From assembly GCF_001570865.1 (NCBI RefSeq), contig NZ_BCSM01000006.1, positions 1 through 64,000 on the forward strand: a DNA stretch of 64,000 nt. Direction: 5' to 3'. Numbering within the stretch: position 1 is the first letter of the stretch; every line of letters begins with the position of its first letter. The position numbers and the translations under genes were made by a program. Below are positions 9,692-18,612 of the stretch, one piece after another. The stretch is from Rothia kristinae NBRC 15354 (GTDB lineage: Bacteria; Actinomycetota; Actinomycetes; Actinomycetales; Micrococcaceae). The notes below the pieces were generated by a model. It was not told where the DNA came from. It searched no databases and saw only the letters and a list, made by a program, of their open reading frames with translations.

Positions 9692-9707
9692 TCGAAGATG
9701 TGTTCGA
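9692..9707 (-). promoter_or_regulatory. LexA-type box of the DUF6504 gene
   Basis: TCGAAGATGTGTTCGA differs from TCGAAC-N4-GTTCGA at one base. It sits inside a longer dyad with arms GTTTCGAA (9689-9696) and TTCGAAAC (9703-9710). The position just upstream of the start codon fits a repressor site. Confidence 0.75.
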
Positions 9708-9737
9708 AACGCTAGGAGGGGCGACTGACAGATCGAA

Positions 9738-9786
9738 GCGGCCCCGCCCGCACCACCCGGGTCAGGGGCGGCGCGGACGGGGCCGC
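9738..9786 (-). terminator. terC terminator hairpin
   Basis: Arms GCGGCCCCGCCCGC (9738-9751) and GCGGACGGGGCCGC (9773-9786) pair with one mismatch, about 20 bases past the terC stop. No U-run follows, as is usual in GC-rich actinobacteria. Confidence 0.6.
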
Positions 9787-9806
9787 GGATCGGAGGGAAG
9801 GCGGGG

Positions 9807-11006
9807 TCAGGAGGCGGAGGAGGCCTCGTGCTCCCCGCGAGCGCGTTCGAGCAGGTCCCGGTATCGGGTCTCGGACTCGATCAGCTCGTCCCGGTGCTTC
9901 TGCTTGATGCCGGGTAGCTTGCGCCGGTGCTTCTCCAGCTTGGCGCTGAGCCGGATGCGCTCGGCGTCGGGGGCGTCGTCGGGCAGGTTCAGGTAAGCCT
10001 CGGCGGCCTCCCGGGCGCCGTTGATCGCGCGCACCGCCTGCCCCTTGGGGGTGAACAGGGAGGCCAGCACGGTCACGGTGAGCACCCCGATGATCACGAT
10101 CAGGGACAGCCCCGTGGAGACCTCCACGACGTGCACGGGCTCGCCGTCGTTGACGAACGGCAGCGTGTTCTCGTGCAGGGCGTGCAGGATGAGCTTGACG
10201 CCGATGAACGCGAGGATCGCGGACAGGCCCCAGGAGAGGTAGATGAGTCGGTCCAGCAGCCCGTCGATGAGGAAGTACAGCTGGCGCAGGCCCATGAGGG
10301 AGAAGGCGGTCGCGGTGAACACGATGTACGGGTCCTGGGTGAGCCCGAAGATCGCGGGGATGGAGTCCAGGGCGAACAGCAGGTCGGTGCCGCCGATGGC
10401 GACCATGACCAGCAGCATCGGGGTCATGACCTTCTTGCCGTCGATGTGCGTGAACAGCTTGTCGCCGTCATACTCATCGGAGGTGTGCATGAACCGCTTG
10501 GCCAGGCGGATGACGATGTTGTCCGCCTCGTTCTCCTCGTCCTTGTCCGTGACCTCGTCCTTGACGAGGTTGCCGGCGGTGTAGATGAGGATCAGGCCGA
10601 AGAGGTAGAAGACCCAGGACCACCGGTTGATGGCCGCGGCACCGACGAAGATGAACACGGTGCGCATGATCAGGGCGAAGATGATGCCGAACAGGAGGAC
10701 CTTCTGCTGGTCCGCCCGCGGCACCTTGAACGAGGCCATGATGATGAGGAAGACGAAGAGGTTGTCCACGGACAGGGCCTTCTCCGTGATGTAGCCGCTG
10801 TAGTACTCGGCCCCGTACTGGGCGCCGTCCATCCAGAAGATGAGGATGCCGAACAGCAGGGCGATGCCGACGTACACGGCGGACCAGATGGCCGCTTCCT
10901 TGATGGTGGGTTCGTGCGCCTTGCGCACGTGGAAGATGAAGTCGTAGGCCAGCAGGGCCAGGATGACGCAGATGGTGATGGTCCACTGCAGCGCGGAGAT
11001 CTCCAC
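9807..11006 (-). CDS. TerC family integral membrane protein
   Basis: Membrane protein of 399 residues from the TerC/Alx family, which is linked to manganese or other metal export during protein secretion and to tellurium resistance. Start is GTG 11006 (EISALQWTITICVIL) with GAGGAGG four bases before it. The usual helices are present; conserved intramembrane acidic residues are seen in ALSVDNLFVFLII and in IGGTDLLFALDSIPAIFG, the two family signature stretches. The C-terminal 70 residues are charged and probably coiled coil (LSAKLEKHRRKLPGIKQKHRDELIESETRYRDLLERARGE), a cytoplasmic tail. A leader of about 200 bases lies upstream, and a terminator hairpin follows. Confidence 0.9.
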   Translation of the reverse strand: MEISALQWTITICVILALLAYDFIFHVRKAHEPTIKEAAIWSAVYVGIALLFGILIFWMDGAQYGAEYYSGYITEKALSVDNLFVFLIIMASFKVPRADQQKVLLFGIIFALIMRTVFIFVGAAAINRWSWVFYLFGLILIYTAGNLVKDEVTDKDEENEADNIVIRLAKRFMHTSDEYDGDKLFTHIDGKKVMTPMLLVMVAIGGTDLLFALDSIPAIFGLTQDPYIVFTATAFSLMGLRQLYFLIDGLLDRLIYLSWGLSAILAFIGVKLILHALHENTLPFVNDGEPVHVVEVSTGLSLIVIIGVLTVTVLASLFTPKGQAVRAINGAREAAEAYLNLPDDAPDAERIRLSAKLEKHRRKLPGIKQKHRDELIESETRYRDLLERARGEHEASSAS

Positions 11007-11219
11007 GAAGCCTCCTCGGGCTTTCAGGGGTGGGTGAGGTGGGTGCGGCAAGCCGCACAAGTCTCTCCCGCCGTCCCTGCCGTGCTGTGTCGGCTCCGCG
11101 CTGGTGCGCTGGGGCCCGACGACGGCGGGGCGGCCCCCGCATCCGGCCGGGCGACGGTGCCCGACGTGCTGACGTCTGCGGGGTGGTGGGGATACTCCCT
11201 TGCTCGAGGGGATATGCTA
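11007..11219 (-). promoter_or_regulatory. terC promoter and long leader, candidate cis-regulatory RNA
   Basis: A TAGCAT -10 box at 11214-11219 (minus strand) would give a transcript with about 200 untranslated bases before the terC GTG. Near its 5' end the RNA reads GAGCAAGGGAGTATCCCC. This looks like the AGGGGAGTA core found in leaders of metal-export membrane protein genes (yybP-ykoY type). The rest of the fold is not confirmed, so an Mn-responsive riboswitch is inference. Confidence 0.4.
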
Positions 11220-11297
11220 CCTCACCGCGGGCCCCGGGGATGCCGTACCCTGGTGACTGAGCACCCGTCCCGCCGATCCTTCCCGGAGGTACCCCTC

Positions 11298-11534
11298 TTG
11301 TCCGAGCAGCGCCAGAAGCAGCCCGCCCACGTCACCGGCTTCATCCTGATCGCCGTGTTCTGCGTCGGGGTCGCCCTGTTCCTGTGGGCCATGCCCACCG
11401 ACAACCCGGACTTCGTGCTGTGGGGCCAGATCTTCCTGGGCTTCACCGCCTTGTTCTCCCTGGCCGCCGCGATCTACGGCTGGGTCCGCCCGGTGGAGCA
11501 CGGCACGGATGTGGAGGTCTCCGGGGACCACTGA
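11298..11534 (+). CDS. small two-helix membrane protein of unknown function
   Basis: A 78-residue protein that starts with TTG 11298, chosen because GGAGG lies exactly eight bases upstream and because hydrophobic, protein-like sequence begins there. It has a short charged N-terminus (SEQRQKQPAH), a first membrane segment (VTGFILIAVFCVGVALFLW), a loop with PTDNPDF, a second segment (LWGQIFLGFTALFSLAAAIYGW) and an acidic tail. A TACCCT -10 lies at 11244-11249. It is divergent from terC and convergent with the MHS transporter, with a shared terminator. I do not recognise the family; actinobacterial genomes carry many such short membrane proteins. Confidence 0.65.
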   Translation: MSEQRQKQPAHVTGFILIAVFCVGVALFLWAMPTDNPDFVLWGQIFLGFTALFSLAAAIYGWVRPVEHGTDVEVSGDH

Positions 11535-11574
11535 GGCCCCGCACTCCCCCGGCTCCGGCCGGCCCGAGACGCGA

Positions 11575-11626
11575 GAAGGCCCCGCGCCTCCGTTCGAGCT
11601 TCCGCTCGATGGGGCGCGGGGCCTTC
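11575..11626. terminator. bidirectional terminator
   Basis: Perfect 14-bp arms GAAGGCCCCGCGCC (11575-11588) and GGCGCGGGGCCTTC (11613-11626) lie between two convergent genes, so the hairpin can end transcription from both sides. Confidence 0.85.
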
Positions 11627-11657
11627 CGTCATGTCGTGCAGGCTGATCCGGTCCGGC

Positions 11658-13088
11658 TCAGTCGTGGATCCGCTCGGCCAGGTCCTGGGTGGAGGTGTGC
11701 TCCTGGACGAACAGCAGCGCGATGATGGACAGCACCGCGGCACCGGCCACGTACAGGCCCACCAGGCGGATGTCCCCGGTGATGCCCCACAGCCAGATAA
11801 AGATGAACGGGGCGACGGCCGCCCCGAGGATCGAGGCGATGTTGTAGGACAGCGCGCTGCCGGTGTACCGGGTGTTGGCGGGGAACAGCTCGGAGAGCAG
11901 GGCGCCCAGGGGCCCGAAGATCAGCCCGAAGACGAAGAACCCGAGGGCCAGGGCGAAGAACACCTGGCTATCGGAGCCGCGCAGCAGCCCCGGCACGGCC
12001 AGCCCGTAGGCGGCGACGATCACGTGGAAGCCGATTATGGCCTTGCGCCGTCCCCACCTCTCGGCGAGCAGCGCTCCCACCACGTTGCCGACGACCAGCA
12101 GCAGGACCGCGCCGATCATCAGCAGCAGGAACTCCGAGCGGCTGAAGCCGAGCCCGGGGACGAAGGAGGCGGCGTCGAAGGCCTTGCCGGTCTTCTCCGC
12201 GGCGGCCCGGGCGGCATCCTCGGTGGCGGCGGTGGTGCCGTAGGTGAGGGTGAAGGTGGTGAGGAAGTAGAAGGTGACGTAGTTGGACACGGCGGCGATC
12301 GTTCCGACGGTCACGGTCTTCCAGGAGCGGCGCAGCACCTCGAGGGCGGGAACCTTGGCGACCTTCCCGCTCTGCTGCACGCGGGTGAAGGACTCGGATT
12401 CGAGCAGCTTCATCCGGGTCCACAGTCCCACGAACACGAGGACGGCGGAGGCCCAGAAGGGCACGCGCCAGCCCCAGGATTCGAAGGCTTCGGGGGCGAG
12501 CTGGGAGGTGAGGAGGAGGAAGAGGCCGTTGGCGAGGACGAAGCCGACGGGGGTGCCCTGCTGCGGGACGGATCCGTACAGGGCGCGCTTGCCGGCGGGG
12601 GTGTTCTCCGTGGCGAGCAGCACGGCCCCGGACCATTCCCCGGCCAGGGCGGTGCCCTGGGCGAAGCGCAGCAGCACGAGGATGGTGGGTGCGGCGACCT
12701 CCCAGCCGGGGGTCAGCGCGGTGGGCAGGCAGCCGATGAGGAAGGTGCCGCCGCCCATGAGCAGCAGCGCGAGCACCAGGGTGTTCTTCCGGCCGAGCCG
12801 GTCCCCGAGGTGCCCGAAGATCACGGAGCCCAGTGGTCGGGCGATGAAGGCGACGCCGAACACGGCGAAGGAGGCGAGCAGACCGGTGATGCCGGACTGG
12901 TGCGGGAAGAACAGCGAGGGGAACACCAGCACGGCGGCCGTGGCGTAGATGTAGAAGTCGTAGTACTCCACGGTGGTGCCGATGAGGCTGGAGAAGATGA
13001 CTCGACCGGGCGAGTTGCGACGGGCGGGCGCGGGTGAGGTGGAGCCCTGCGGCGGCTGGGCACGCTCAGGTGCGGTGGTGGTGGACAT
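11658..13088 (-). CDS. MFS transporter, metabolite:H+ symporter (MHS/ShiA-like) type
   Basis: Twelve-helix proton symporter of 476 residues. Start is taken as ATG 13088; its ribosome site is weak (GAAGGA about 12 bases away), and the frame continues upstream without protein-like content. MHS features are clear: SSLIGTTVEYYDFYIYATAAVLVFPSLFF in helix 1, RPLGSVIFGHLGDRLGRKNTLV as the major-facilitator loop 2-3 signature, RFAQGTALAGEWSGAVLLATE in helix 4, and the second-half repeat GNVVGALLAERWGRRKA. Relatives carry shikimate, proline/betaine, citrate or aromatic acids, so the substrate is open. An Lrp/AsnC regulator is transcribed divergently, with an inverted repeat between them, which suggests it controls this transporter. 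Confidence 0.88.
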   Translation of the reverse strand: MSTTTAPERAQPPQGSTSPAPARRNSPGRVIFSSLIGTTVEYYDFYIYATAAVLVFPSLFFPHQSGITGLLASFAVFGVAFIARPLGSVIFGHLGDRLGRKNTLVLALLLMGGGTFLIGCLPTALTPGWEVAAPTILVLLRFAQGTALAGEWSGAVLLATENTPAGKRALYGSVPQQGTPVGFVLANGLFLLLTSQLAPEAFESWGWRVPFWASAVLVFVGLWTRMKLLESESFTRVQQSGKVAKVPALEVLRRSWKTVTVGTIAAVSNYVTFYFLTTFTLTYGTTAATEDAARAAAEKTGKAFDAASFVPGLGFSRSEFLLLMIGAVLLLVVGNVVGALLAERWGRRKAIIGFHVIVAAYGLAVPGLLRGSDSQVFFALALGFFVFGLIFGPLGALLSELFPANTRYTGSALSYNIASILGAAVAPFIFIWLWGITGDIRLVGLYVAGAAVLSIIALLFVQEHTSTQDLAERIHD

Positions 13089-13258
13089 CGGGCGGATGGG
13101 TCCTTCGCGGTCGTGGGTGCGCCGTCGGCCTCCCGGCTCCCGGGTCCGGGCTGGGTTCCTGATGTGGTTCCTGGCTGCGGACCTCGGGGGCGGAGACGAC
13201 GACGGCGGATGGGACCTCTCCATGGTGGGGACCCTCCGCAGAGTGGGCAACCCTGTGC

Positions 13259-13277
13259 CAGAATGGTGCTCATTCTG
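13259..13277. promoter_or_regulatory. candidate operator for the Lrp-family regulator
   Basis: Perfect dyad CAGAATG-N5-CATTCTG lies between the divergent MFS transporter and Lrp/AsnC genes. Lrp-family proteins often bind such dyads in the shared promoter. Binding is inferred. Confidence 0.5.
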
Positions 13278-13338
13278 ATCACTCTGCGCGGGTAATGGTG
13301 ACTGTTTCTGCGCAGATCGTTCAACGGGAGGGTTTCTG

Positions 13339-13827
13339 GTGCCTCAGGACACACGGGGCGGGGCGGGCGCACCGGCGTCGCTGGATCGGACGGATCTGCG
13401 GATCCTGCGGGTGCTGGAGGAGCATCCGCGGGCCACGGTGGTGGCGATCGCGGAACGCACGCGGCTGGCCCGGCGCACGGTGCAGGCGCATCTGGAGCGG
13501 ATGCAGGCCGGTGGGGCGCTGCGCGCCCCCAGCGTGCGGGTGGAGCCGGAGGCGCTGGGGTATCGGGTGAGCGCGCACGTGGCGGTGGAGCTGGATCAGC
13601 GCCAGATCAACGACACGGTGGCGGGGCTGACCCAGATCCCGGAGGTGGTGGAGGTGCAGGCCCCGGCCGGGGAGACGGACCTGCTGGTGCGGGTGGTGGC
13701 CCGGGATGAGGAGCACCTGTACCGGGTCTCCGAGGAGATCCGCCTGTGCCCGGGCGTGCTGCGCACCCGCACCTCCCTCTACCTGCGGACCCTGGTGAAG
13801 TACCGGATGGCGCAGCTGCTGGAGTGA
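13339..13827 (+). CDS. Lrp/AsnC family transcriptional regulator
   Basis: Regulator of 162 residues from GTG 13339, with GGGAGGG upstream. The N-terminal winged-helix domain is LDRTDLRILRVLEEHPRATVVAIAERTRLARRTVQAHLERM (residues 15-55). The C-terminal RAM/ligand-binding domain carries AHVAVELDQRQINDTVAGLTQIPEVVEVQAPAGETDLLVRVVARDEEHLYRVSEEI and ends with the usual TRTSLYLRTLVKYR strand. Effectors of this family are amino acids or related small molecules. Its divergent partner is an MHS-type transporter, so local control of uptake is likely. It is the last normal high-GC gene before an AT-richer foreign segment. Confidence 0.9.
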   Translation: MPQDTRGGAGAPASLDRTDLRILRVLEEHPRATVVAIAERTRLARRTVQAHLERMQAGGALRAPSVRVEPEALGYRVSAHVAVELDQRQINDTVAGLTQIPEVVEVQAPAGETDLLVRVVARDEEHLYRVSEEIRLCPGVLRTRTSLYLRTLVKYRMAQLLE

Positions 13828-13859
13828 CCGTCTCCCCCCCCCGGACCCTCCCCGGCCCG

Positions 13860-13941
13860 GTTGAATTTTCAACTCGCCCGGTTGATGACGACGTTCGCCA
13901 AAGTTGAATATTCAAGTGTCACCCCCGAAACCGAATATTCA
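13860..13941. repeat. three AT-rich palindromes, candidate operator cluster
   Basis: GTTGAATTTTCAAC (13860-13873), TTGAATATTCAA (13904-13915) and a partial copy containing GAATATTC (13933-13940) lie in about 80 bp just after the Lrp gene. They stand out from the GC-rich surroundings and look like repeated binding sites of one dimeric regulator. No gene that they would control is evident. Confidence 0.5.
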
Positions 13942-14438
13942 GCTGCCACAGAGCATGTACAGGTCTTGACTCTACTCACTATCCGCCGGGAGGACCCGGA
14001 AAATACGAAGGAAGCTACCGCAGGCGGGCGTGAGCACCCACCACCTAAACGAATACCTCGTCGACGGCCAACCCTCAGCCCCAAAGCCCGCAAAAAATGT
14101 CGAACTCGCCCGGCCAGGAGCACACGATCTTTTCCACACGTGGATCTGGGTCGTCGTAGAGCAACTCCCGGGTATCTGCGTCGGCCGCAACTTCGAGCGC
14201 ATCCAGTATCTACTGCAACGTCACACCGGAACCCTATATCCAGCACCCGTCATGGATCGCCAAGCTGCGGAAGAGGCTGTTCGGTGGCGAGGATGCCACA
14301 GTGCACGCCTGCCACACCCTAGTGAAAGACACCGATGAGGCAAAGCACCCTGGAGATAGACAGACGGAACTCAGATGCGGAGCGGAGCTGGACGCACATG
14401 CGCTCGGTACGCCCGCCATAGGTAGTAAGCCGAAGACG

Positions 14439-14462
14439 GGGCCACTTCCCAGGAAGTGGCCC
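14439..14462. repeat. perfect 11-bp inverted repeat
   Basis: Arms GGGCCACTTCC and GGAAGTGGCCC are separated by only two bases. It could be a terminator for whatever once lay to its left, or the relic of a mobile element end. No U-run follows. Confidence 0.5.
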
Positions 14463-14879
14463 TGAACGGCCAGCGCATCCGGATGGCCGAGGTGACGGGG
14501 ATTTCTTTCCTGGTTAGATCTCCCTGTCACGGCCGTAGATGCACCGTCGGAAATGAACGATTTACCCGTAGGTAATGCTCCCAGGGAATGTAGGAACGCA
14601 CGAGTCTTTGGCGGAAGTATTGCAAACGCTGCAAAATCACTGCCCCACCCCTCCCCCTGTAGTTCTTCCTTTTGCTATTGTTCCCTGTGATGATACGCTT
14701 CCAAGGACCAGCAATGAGAGCCAGCCAGAGCGTGACGCTTTCACCACAAATACCCTCGGAATTGTGCACTTCGAGTTAATTAACTCCCCAATACTATCGG
14801 CAACATAATAGCCGGACAAAATAAACTAGAAATACACCCTTTATCAGGATTAGAAGCTTTCACTAAAACAGGACCTTAT

Positions 14880-16397
14880 CTACGGGTGAACATTAAAACC
14901 ATACATTAATCCACGTGTCAATACCCATGGACCCTTCCAGATGAATCTGTTTGTGTCGCGTCTATAATTAAATTGCGTATAAGAATCATCACCCTCAAGG
15001 TTTCTTCGATTACCGATTGCACCCGATAAATAGAGGAACTCCGCTATCCTACGCGCAGACTGTTCGGGCAATTCGACCATTCTAACAAGTTGGACCATAT
15101 CATCCTTGGTGATCTTTAGAGCGTGAGGAATATTCGATATTATATCTTCCAAAGATTCGCGCTCTTCTTCACTTAAAATACCCACAGCTTCAGCTTTGAT
15201 CATGTCAATTAGGAACGTCATCCCGAAGTTATCAACTGCATTCCTAACTCTTTCTGGGGTTATTGCTTGATAGTCAGGCGTCTCGTCTTGAATTGCATTC
15301 ATAAGCTTTGTCATTTCTCTGGGGGTCCCCCTGGTTGAAGTTAGAATATATTCACTACTAGATAGCCCATAGGCCCCGGACACATGAAACTTCTTCGAAT
15401 CGAAGGGAATTCTCTCAGGAAAGAGCCTTAATAGCTCATTAGCGGAAATACCGGCTTTCTTTGCAAGATAATCCCACAGGTGATTTTCATTTGACTTGGC
15501 TCTGTGATTCCCCCAATTCAAAGTAATGGAGCAATCTCCAATTTTATCCACTTCTGACAATTCCAGATTGCGAAATATGTCACTCCGGCACATTATTATA
15601 AGATGTATGGGTGCTTCATTTTCGATAATTTTAAGATAAATTTTATATGAAGCAATTAATAGCGCCGCTATTGAACGCCAATAACTCTTATTATTTGTGA
15701 TGACTTGGTCTAAACCATCTATTGAAAGTAGATAATGAGTATTGGAATAATTGCTCGTTAATATCTCTGAAAGAATACTCTCACCTAATTGGCTAATGGG
15801 TATATACTCCGATTCCATATAGCCACTTCTATGGCCAACAAATTTAGCAGATATACCGGAGGATCGCTCCCTTACCTTGCGGAGTACTGTAGGAAAATCC
15901 GCAGTCCTTTTTTCAGTTTCCACGAGGCCAAGTTCTCGCAGTTTTTTCCAAAATTGAACAAATTTTCCTTCAGAATTAAGTGGATGAGATTTATCTTCAT
16001 AAATCATAGAAACAAACTGTAACGCTATATAAAGCTTCCACGCTGATATGGTATATCCCGGAGTCCCCTCACCTACAAGTTTTGTAGAGATCGTATTATC
16101 ATTATCGAGACTATTTATGGAAGCGATGTTCGGCATTAGTTCATCAATTGATTTTTCCCGATGGACTAAACTCTCATCACCATAAATATTCTTTAGAATA
16201 ATCTGGGTGTAGTAAGAGATGGCGGTTTTACCAGACCCCTTTGGTCCTTTAATTAAGAAAAACCTGTTTTCCTTGATTTTCGTCTTTATGTCTAAGAAAT
16301 CATAAAAAGTTTGAAAAAATTTGTCCCTATCCTTCCTAAACTCGGTTTCGGCCGCAGCTTCACCAAAATAGAGTTCTCTAAAATTTACTTTCTTCAA
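14880..16397 (-). CDS. P-loop ATPase, Sll1717-like family, horizontally acquired
   Basis: Predicted NTPase of 505 residues. Start is TTG 16397: AGGAGG sits six bases upstream and overlaps the uvrB stop codon; an ATG at 16415 is possible but lies inside uvrB. The N-terminal NFRELYFGEAAAETEF stretch just before a Walker A motif GPKGSGKT (residues 51-58), Walker B LLSIDGLD (223-230), a CRSDIF strand and a late RGTPREMTKLMN stretch resemble the P-loop ATPases of the Sll1717 type, which are scattered among bacteria and often found in accessory or defence regions. Function is unknown. Base composition is far lower in GC than every neighbour and codons are AT-ending, so it is imported. Being 10 bp behind uvrB it should be transcribed with it. 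No partner effector gene is visible. Confidence 0.75.
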   Translation of the reverse strand: MKKVNFRELYFGEAAAETEFRKDRDKFFQTFYDFLDIKTKIKENRFFLIKGPKGSGKTAISYYTQIILKNIYGDESLVHREKSIDELMPNIASINSLDNDNTISTKLVGEGTPGYTISAWKLYIALQFVSMIYEDKSHPLNSEGKFVQFWKKLRELGLVETEKRTADFPTVLRKVRERSSGISAKFVGHRSGYMESEYIPISQLGESILSEILTSNYSNTHYLLSIDGLDQVITNNKSYWRSIAALLIASYKIYLKIIENEAPIHLIIMCRSDIFRNLELSEVDKIGDCSITLNWGNHRAKSNENHLWDYLAKKAGISANELLRLFPERIPFDSKKFHVSGAYGLSSSEYILTSTRGTPREMTKLMNAIQDETPDYQAITPERVRNAVDNFGMTFLIDMIKAEAVGILSEEERESLEDIISNIPHALKITKDDMVQLVRMVELPEQSARRIAEFLYLSGAIGNRRNLEGDDSYTQFNYRRDTNRFIWKGPWVLTRGLMYGFNVHP

Positions 16398-16407
16398 TTT
16401 TCTCCTC

Positions 16408-18606
16408 CTACGCATGCCCCGCGTCCCGCATGGCACGCAGCTCCTTCTTCAGGTCGGCCACCTCGTCCCGGAGGCGGGCGGCCAACTCGAACTTCAGCTC
16501 CGCCGCCGCGTTCCGCATCTGCTCGTTCATCTGCTCGATGAGCTCCAGAAGATCCTCCGCGGGTGCTGCGGCCAAGCCGTCTTCTCGGATCCTAGCAGCT
16601 GCGGCCAGCGCCACATTGTCCGAGTCACTGTGTATCGCGGCCTTCTTCCCCGCTCCCCCACCGGTCCCGGCCCCAGCCGAGCCAACACCACCGGCCCCGG
16701 CCTTCTTCCCCTTGACTGGGGCGGTGTGGTTGTTGGCCGCGGCCCGCATGGCCAGCAGCTCCTTGGTGTCCTCATCCTCCCGGGCCAGCTGGTCCGTGAT
16801 ATCCGCGATCCGCTTGCGCAGCGGCTGCGGGTCGATCCCGTGCTCCCGGTTGTACGCCTCCTGGATCTCCCGGCGTCGATTGGTCTCGTCGATCGCGGTG
16901 CGCATCGAATCGGTGATCTTGTCCGCGTACATGATCACCTCCCCGGACACGTTGCGGGCAGCCCGCCCGATCGTCTGGATCAGCGACGTCGTCGAGCGCA
17001 GGAAGCCCTCCTTGTCCGCATCCAGGATCGCCACCAGGGAGACCTCCGGTAGGTCCAGGCCCTCGCGCAGCAGGTTGATGCCCACCAGCACGTCGAACTC
17101 CCCCAGCCGCAGGGACCGCAGCAGCTCCACCCGCTTCAGGGTGTCCACATCCGAGTGCAGATACTGCACCTTGACCCCGTGCTCCACCAGGTAGTCGGTG
17201 AGGTCCTCGGCCATCCGCTTGGTCAGGGTCGTGACCAGCACGCGCTCGTCCCGGTCGGTCCGCAGGATGATCTCCTCCAGCAGGTCGTCGATCTGGTGCT
17301 TGGTCGGCTTGACGGTCACCTGCGGGTCCACCAGGCCGGTCGGTCGGATGATCTGCTCCACGTACCCGTCCGCCTGGGACAACTCGTACTTGCCGGGCGT
17401 GGCGGACATGTAGATGGTCTGCCCGATCCGCTCCAGGAACTCATCCCACTTCAGCGGCCGGTTATCCAGGGCCGAGGGCAGCCGGAAGCCGTGCTCCACC
17501 AGGGTGCGCTTGCGGGACATATCGCCCTCGTACATGCCGCCGATCTGCGGCACCGTCACGTGGGACTCGTCGATGATCAGCAGGAAGTCATCCGGGAAGT
17601 AATCCAGCAGGCAGTGCGGGGCGGAGCCGGCCGCGCGCCCGTCGATGTGCCGGGAGTAGTTCTCGATCCCGTTGGTGAACCCCATCTGCTCCATCATCTC
17701 GATGTCGTAGGTGGTGCGCATCCGCAGCCGCTGGGCCTCCACCAGCTTGTTCTGGCTCTCCAGCTCCTTGAGCCGCTCGGTCAGCTCATGCTGGATGCCG
17801 TCGATGGCTTTGGCCATGCGCTCCGCACCGGCCACATAGTGGCTGGCGGGGAACACGTACATCTCCGTCTCCTCCCGGATCACCTCTCCGGTCAGTGGGT
17901 GCAGGGTGTGGATGGATTCGATCTCATCCCCGAAGAACTCGATGCGGATCGCGTGCTCCTCGTACATCGGGATGATCTCCACGGTATCCCCGCGCACCCG
18001 GAAGGTCCCGCGGTGGAAGTCCACGTCATTGCGGGCGTACTGCATGTTCACGAACTGCCGCAGCAGGGTATCCCGGTCGATCTCCTCCCCCTGCCGCAGG
18101 GTCACCATCTGCCGCACGTATTCCTCGGGCGTACCCAGGCCGTAGATGCAGGAGACGGTGGAGACCACGACGACGTCGCGCCGGGTCAGCAGCGCGTTGG
18201 TCGCGGAGTGGCGCAGCCGCTCCACCTCCTCGTTGATCGAGGAGTCCTTCTCGATGAACGTATCCGTCTGCGGGACGTACGCCTCCGGCTGGTAGTAGTC
18301 GTAATAGGAGACGAAGTATTCGACGGCGTTGTGGGGCAGCAGCTCCCGCAGCTCGTTGGCCAGCTGCGCGGCCAGCGTCTTGTTCTGCACCAGCACCAGG
18401 GTGGGCCGCTGCACGGATTCGATCAGCCACGCCGCAGTGGCGGATTTTCCGGTGCCGGTGGCGCCGAGCAGGACGATGTCCTTCTCCCCACCTTCCACCC
18501 GCTCGGTCAGCTGTTCGATGGCCTTCGGCTGGTCCCCGGCCGGCTGGTACTCGGAGACGACCTCGAAGGGCGCGACGACGCGATGGATCTCCTGCGCAAG
18601 ACTCAT
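16408..18606 (-). CDS. uvrB: excinuclease ABC subunit UvrB
   Basis: Damage-recognition helicase of nucleotide excision repair, 732 residues. Walker A ([13 protein letters not shown]) lies near residue 49, followed by the beta-hairpin region [23 protein letters not shown], helicase motifs including [10 protein letters not shown] and [30 protein letters not shown], and QTIGRAARN. The C-terminal UVR motif ([21 protein letters not shown]) that contacts UvrC is intact. A glycine/alanine-rich spacer ([17 protein letters not shown]) lengthens the linker before the UVR motif. The ATG is preceded by TAGGCT exactly six bases away, so the transcript is probably leaderless. A LexA-type box lies just upstream. 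A foreign ATPase gene begins 10 bp after the stop. Confidence 0.97.
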   Translation of the reverse strand: MSLAQEIHRVVAPFEVVSEYQPAGDQPKAIEQLTERVEGGEKDIVLLGATGTGKSATAAWLIESVQRPTLVLVQNKTLAAQLANELRELLPHNAVEYFVSYYDYYQPEAYVPQTDTFIEKDSSINEEVERLRHSATNALLTRRDVVVVSTVSCIYGLGTPEEYVRQMVTLRQGEEIDRDTLLRQFVNMQYARNDVDFHRGTFRVRGDTVEIIPMYEEHAIRIEFFGDEIESIHTLHPLTGEVIREETEMYVFPASHYVAGAERMAKAIDGIQHELTERLKELESQNKLVEAQRLRMRTTYDIEMMEQMGFTNGIENYSRHIDGRAAGSAPHCLLDYFPDDFLLIIDESHVTVPQIGGMYEGDMSRKRTLVEHGFRLPSALDNRPLKWDEFLERIGQTIYMSATPGKYELSQADGYVEQIIRPTGLVDPQVTVKPTKHQIDDLLEEIILRTDRDERVLVTTLTKRMAEDLTDYLVEHGVKVQYLHSDVDTLKRVELLRSLRLGEFDVLVGINLLREGLDLPEVSLVAILDADKEGFLRSTTSLIQTIGRAARNVSGEVIMYADKITDSMRTAIDETNRRREIQEAYNREHGIDPQPLRKRIADITDQLAREDEDTKELLAMRAAANNHTAPVKGKKAGAGGVGSAGAGTGGGAGKKAAIHSDSDNVALAAAARIREDGLAAAPAEDLLELIEQMNEQMRNAAAELKFELAARLRDEVADLKKELRAMRDAGHA

Positions 18607-18612
18607 GCGCCC

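Larger units (their letters stand above)
13828..14879. other. about 1 kb without a recognisable gene, probable decayed foreign DNA
   Basis: GC content falls steadily across this gap, from normal at the left to AT-rich at the right. Two short frames between about 14100 and 14460 read like fragments of protein: FHTWIWVVVEQLPGICVGRNFERIQYLL in one frame, then, shifted, EPYIQHPSWIAKLRKRLFGGED. Neither is complete and neither is recognised. A perfect palindrome GAGTTAATTAACTC lies at 14773-14786. I see no intact gene, tRNA or insertion sequence end. The most economical reading is remnants left by the event that brought in the ATPase. Confidence 0.55.

Noticed and set aside
14527-14769. Minus-strand frame of 80 codons downstream of the ATPase, a possible partner gene
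   Set aside because: No Shine-Dalgarno and no family resemblance; about 110 bp behind the ATPase. It could not be supported as a real partner.
14575-14808. Small plus-strand frame of 77 codons in the AT-rich gap
   Set aside because: No ribosome site, no recognisable domain, and it lies in DNA that looks decayed; kept only as part of the described gap.
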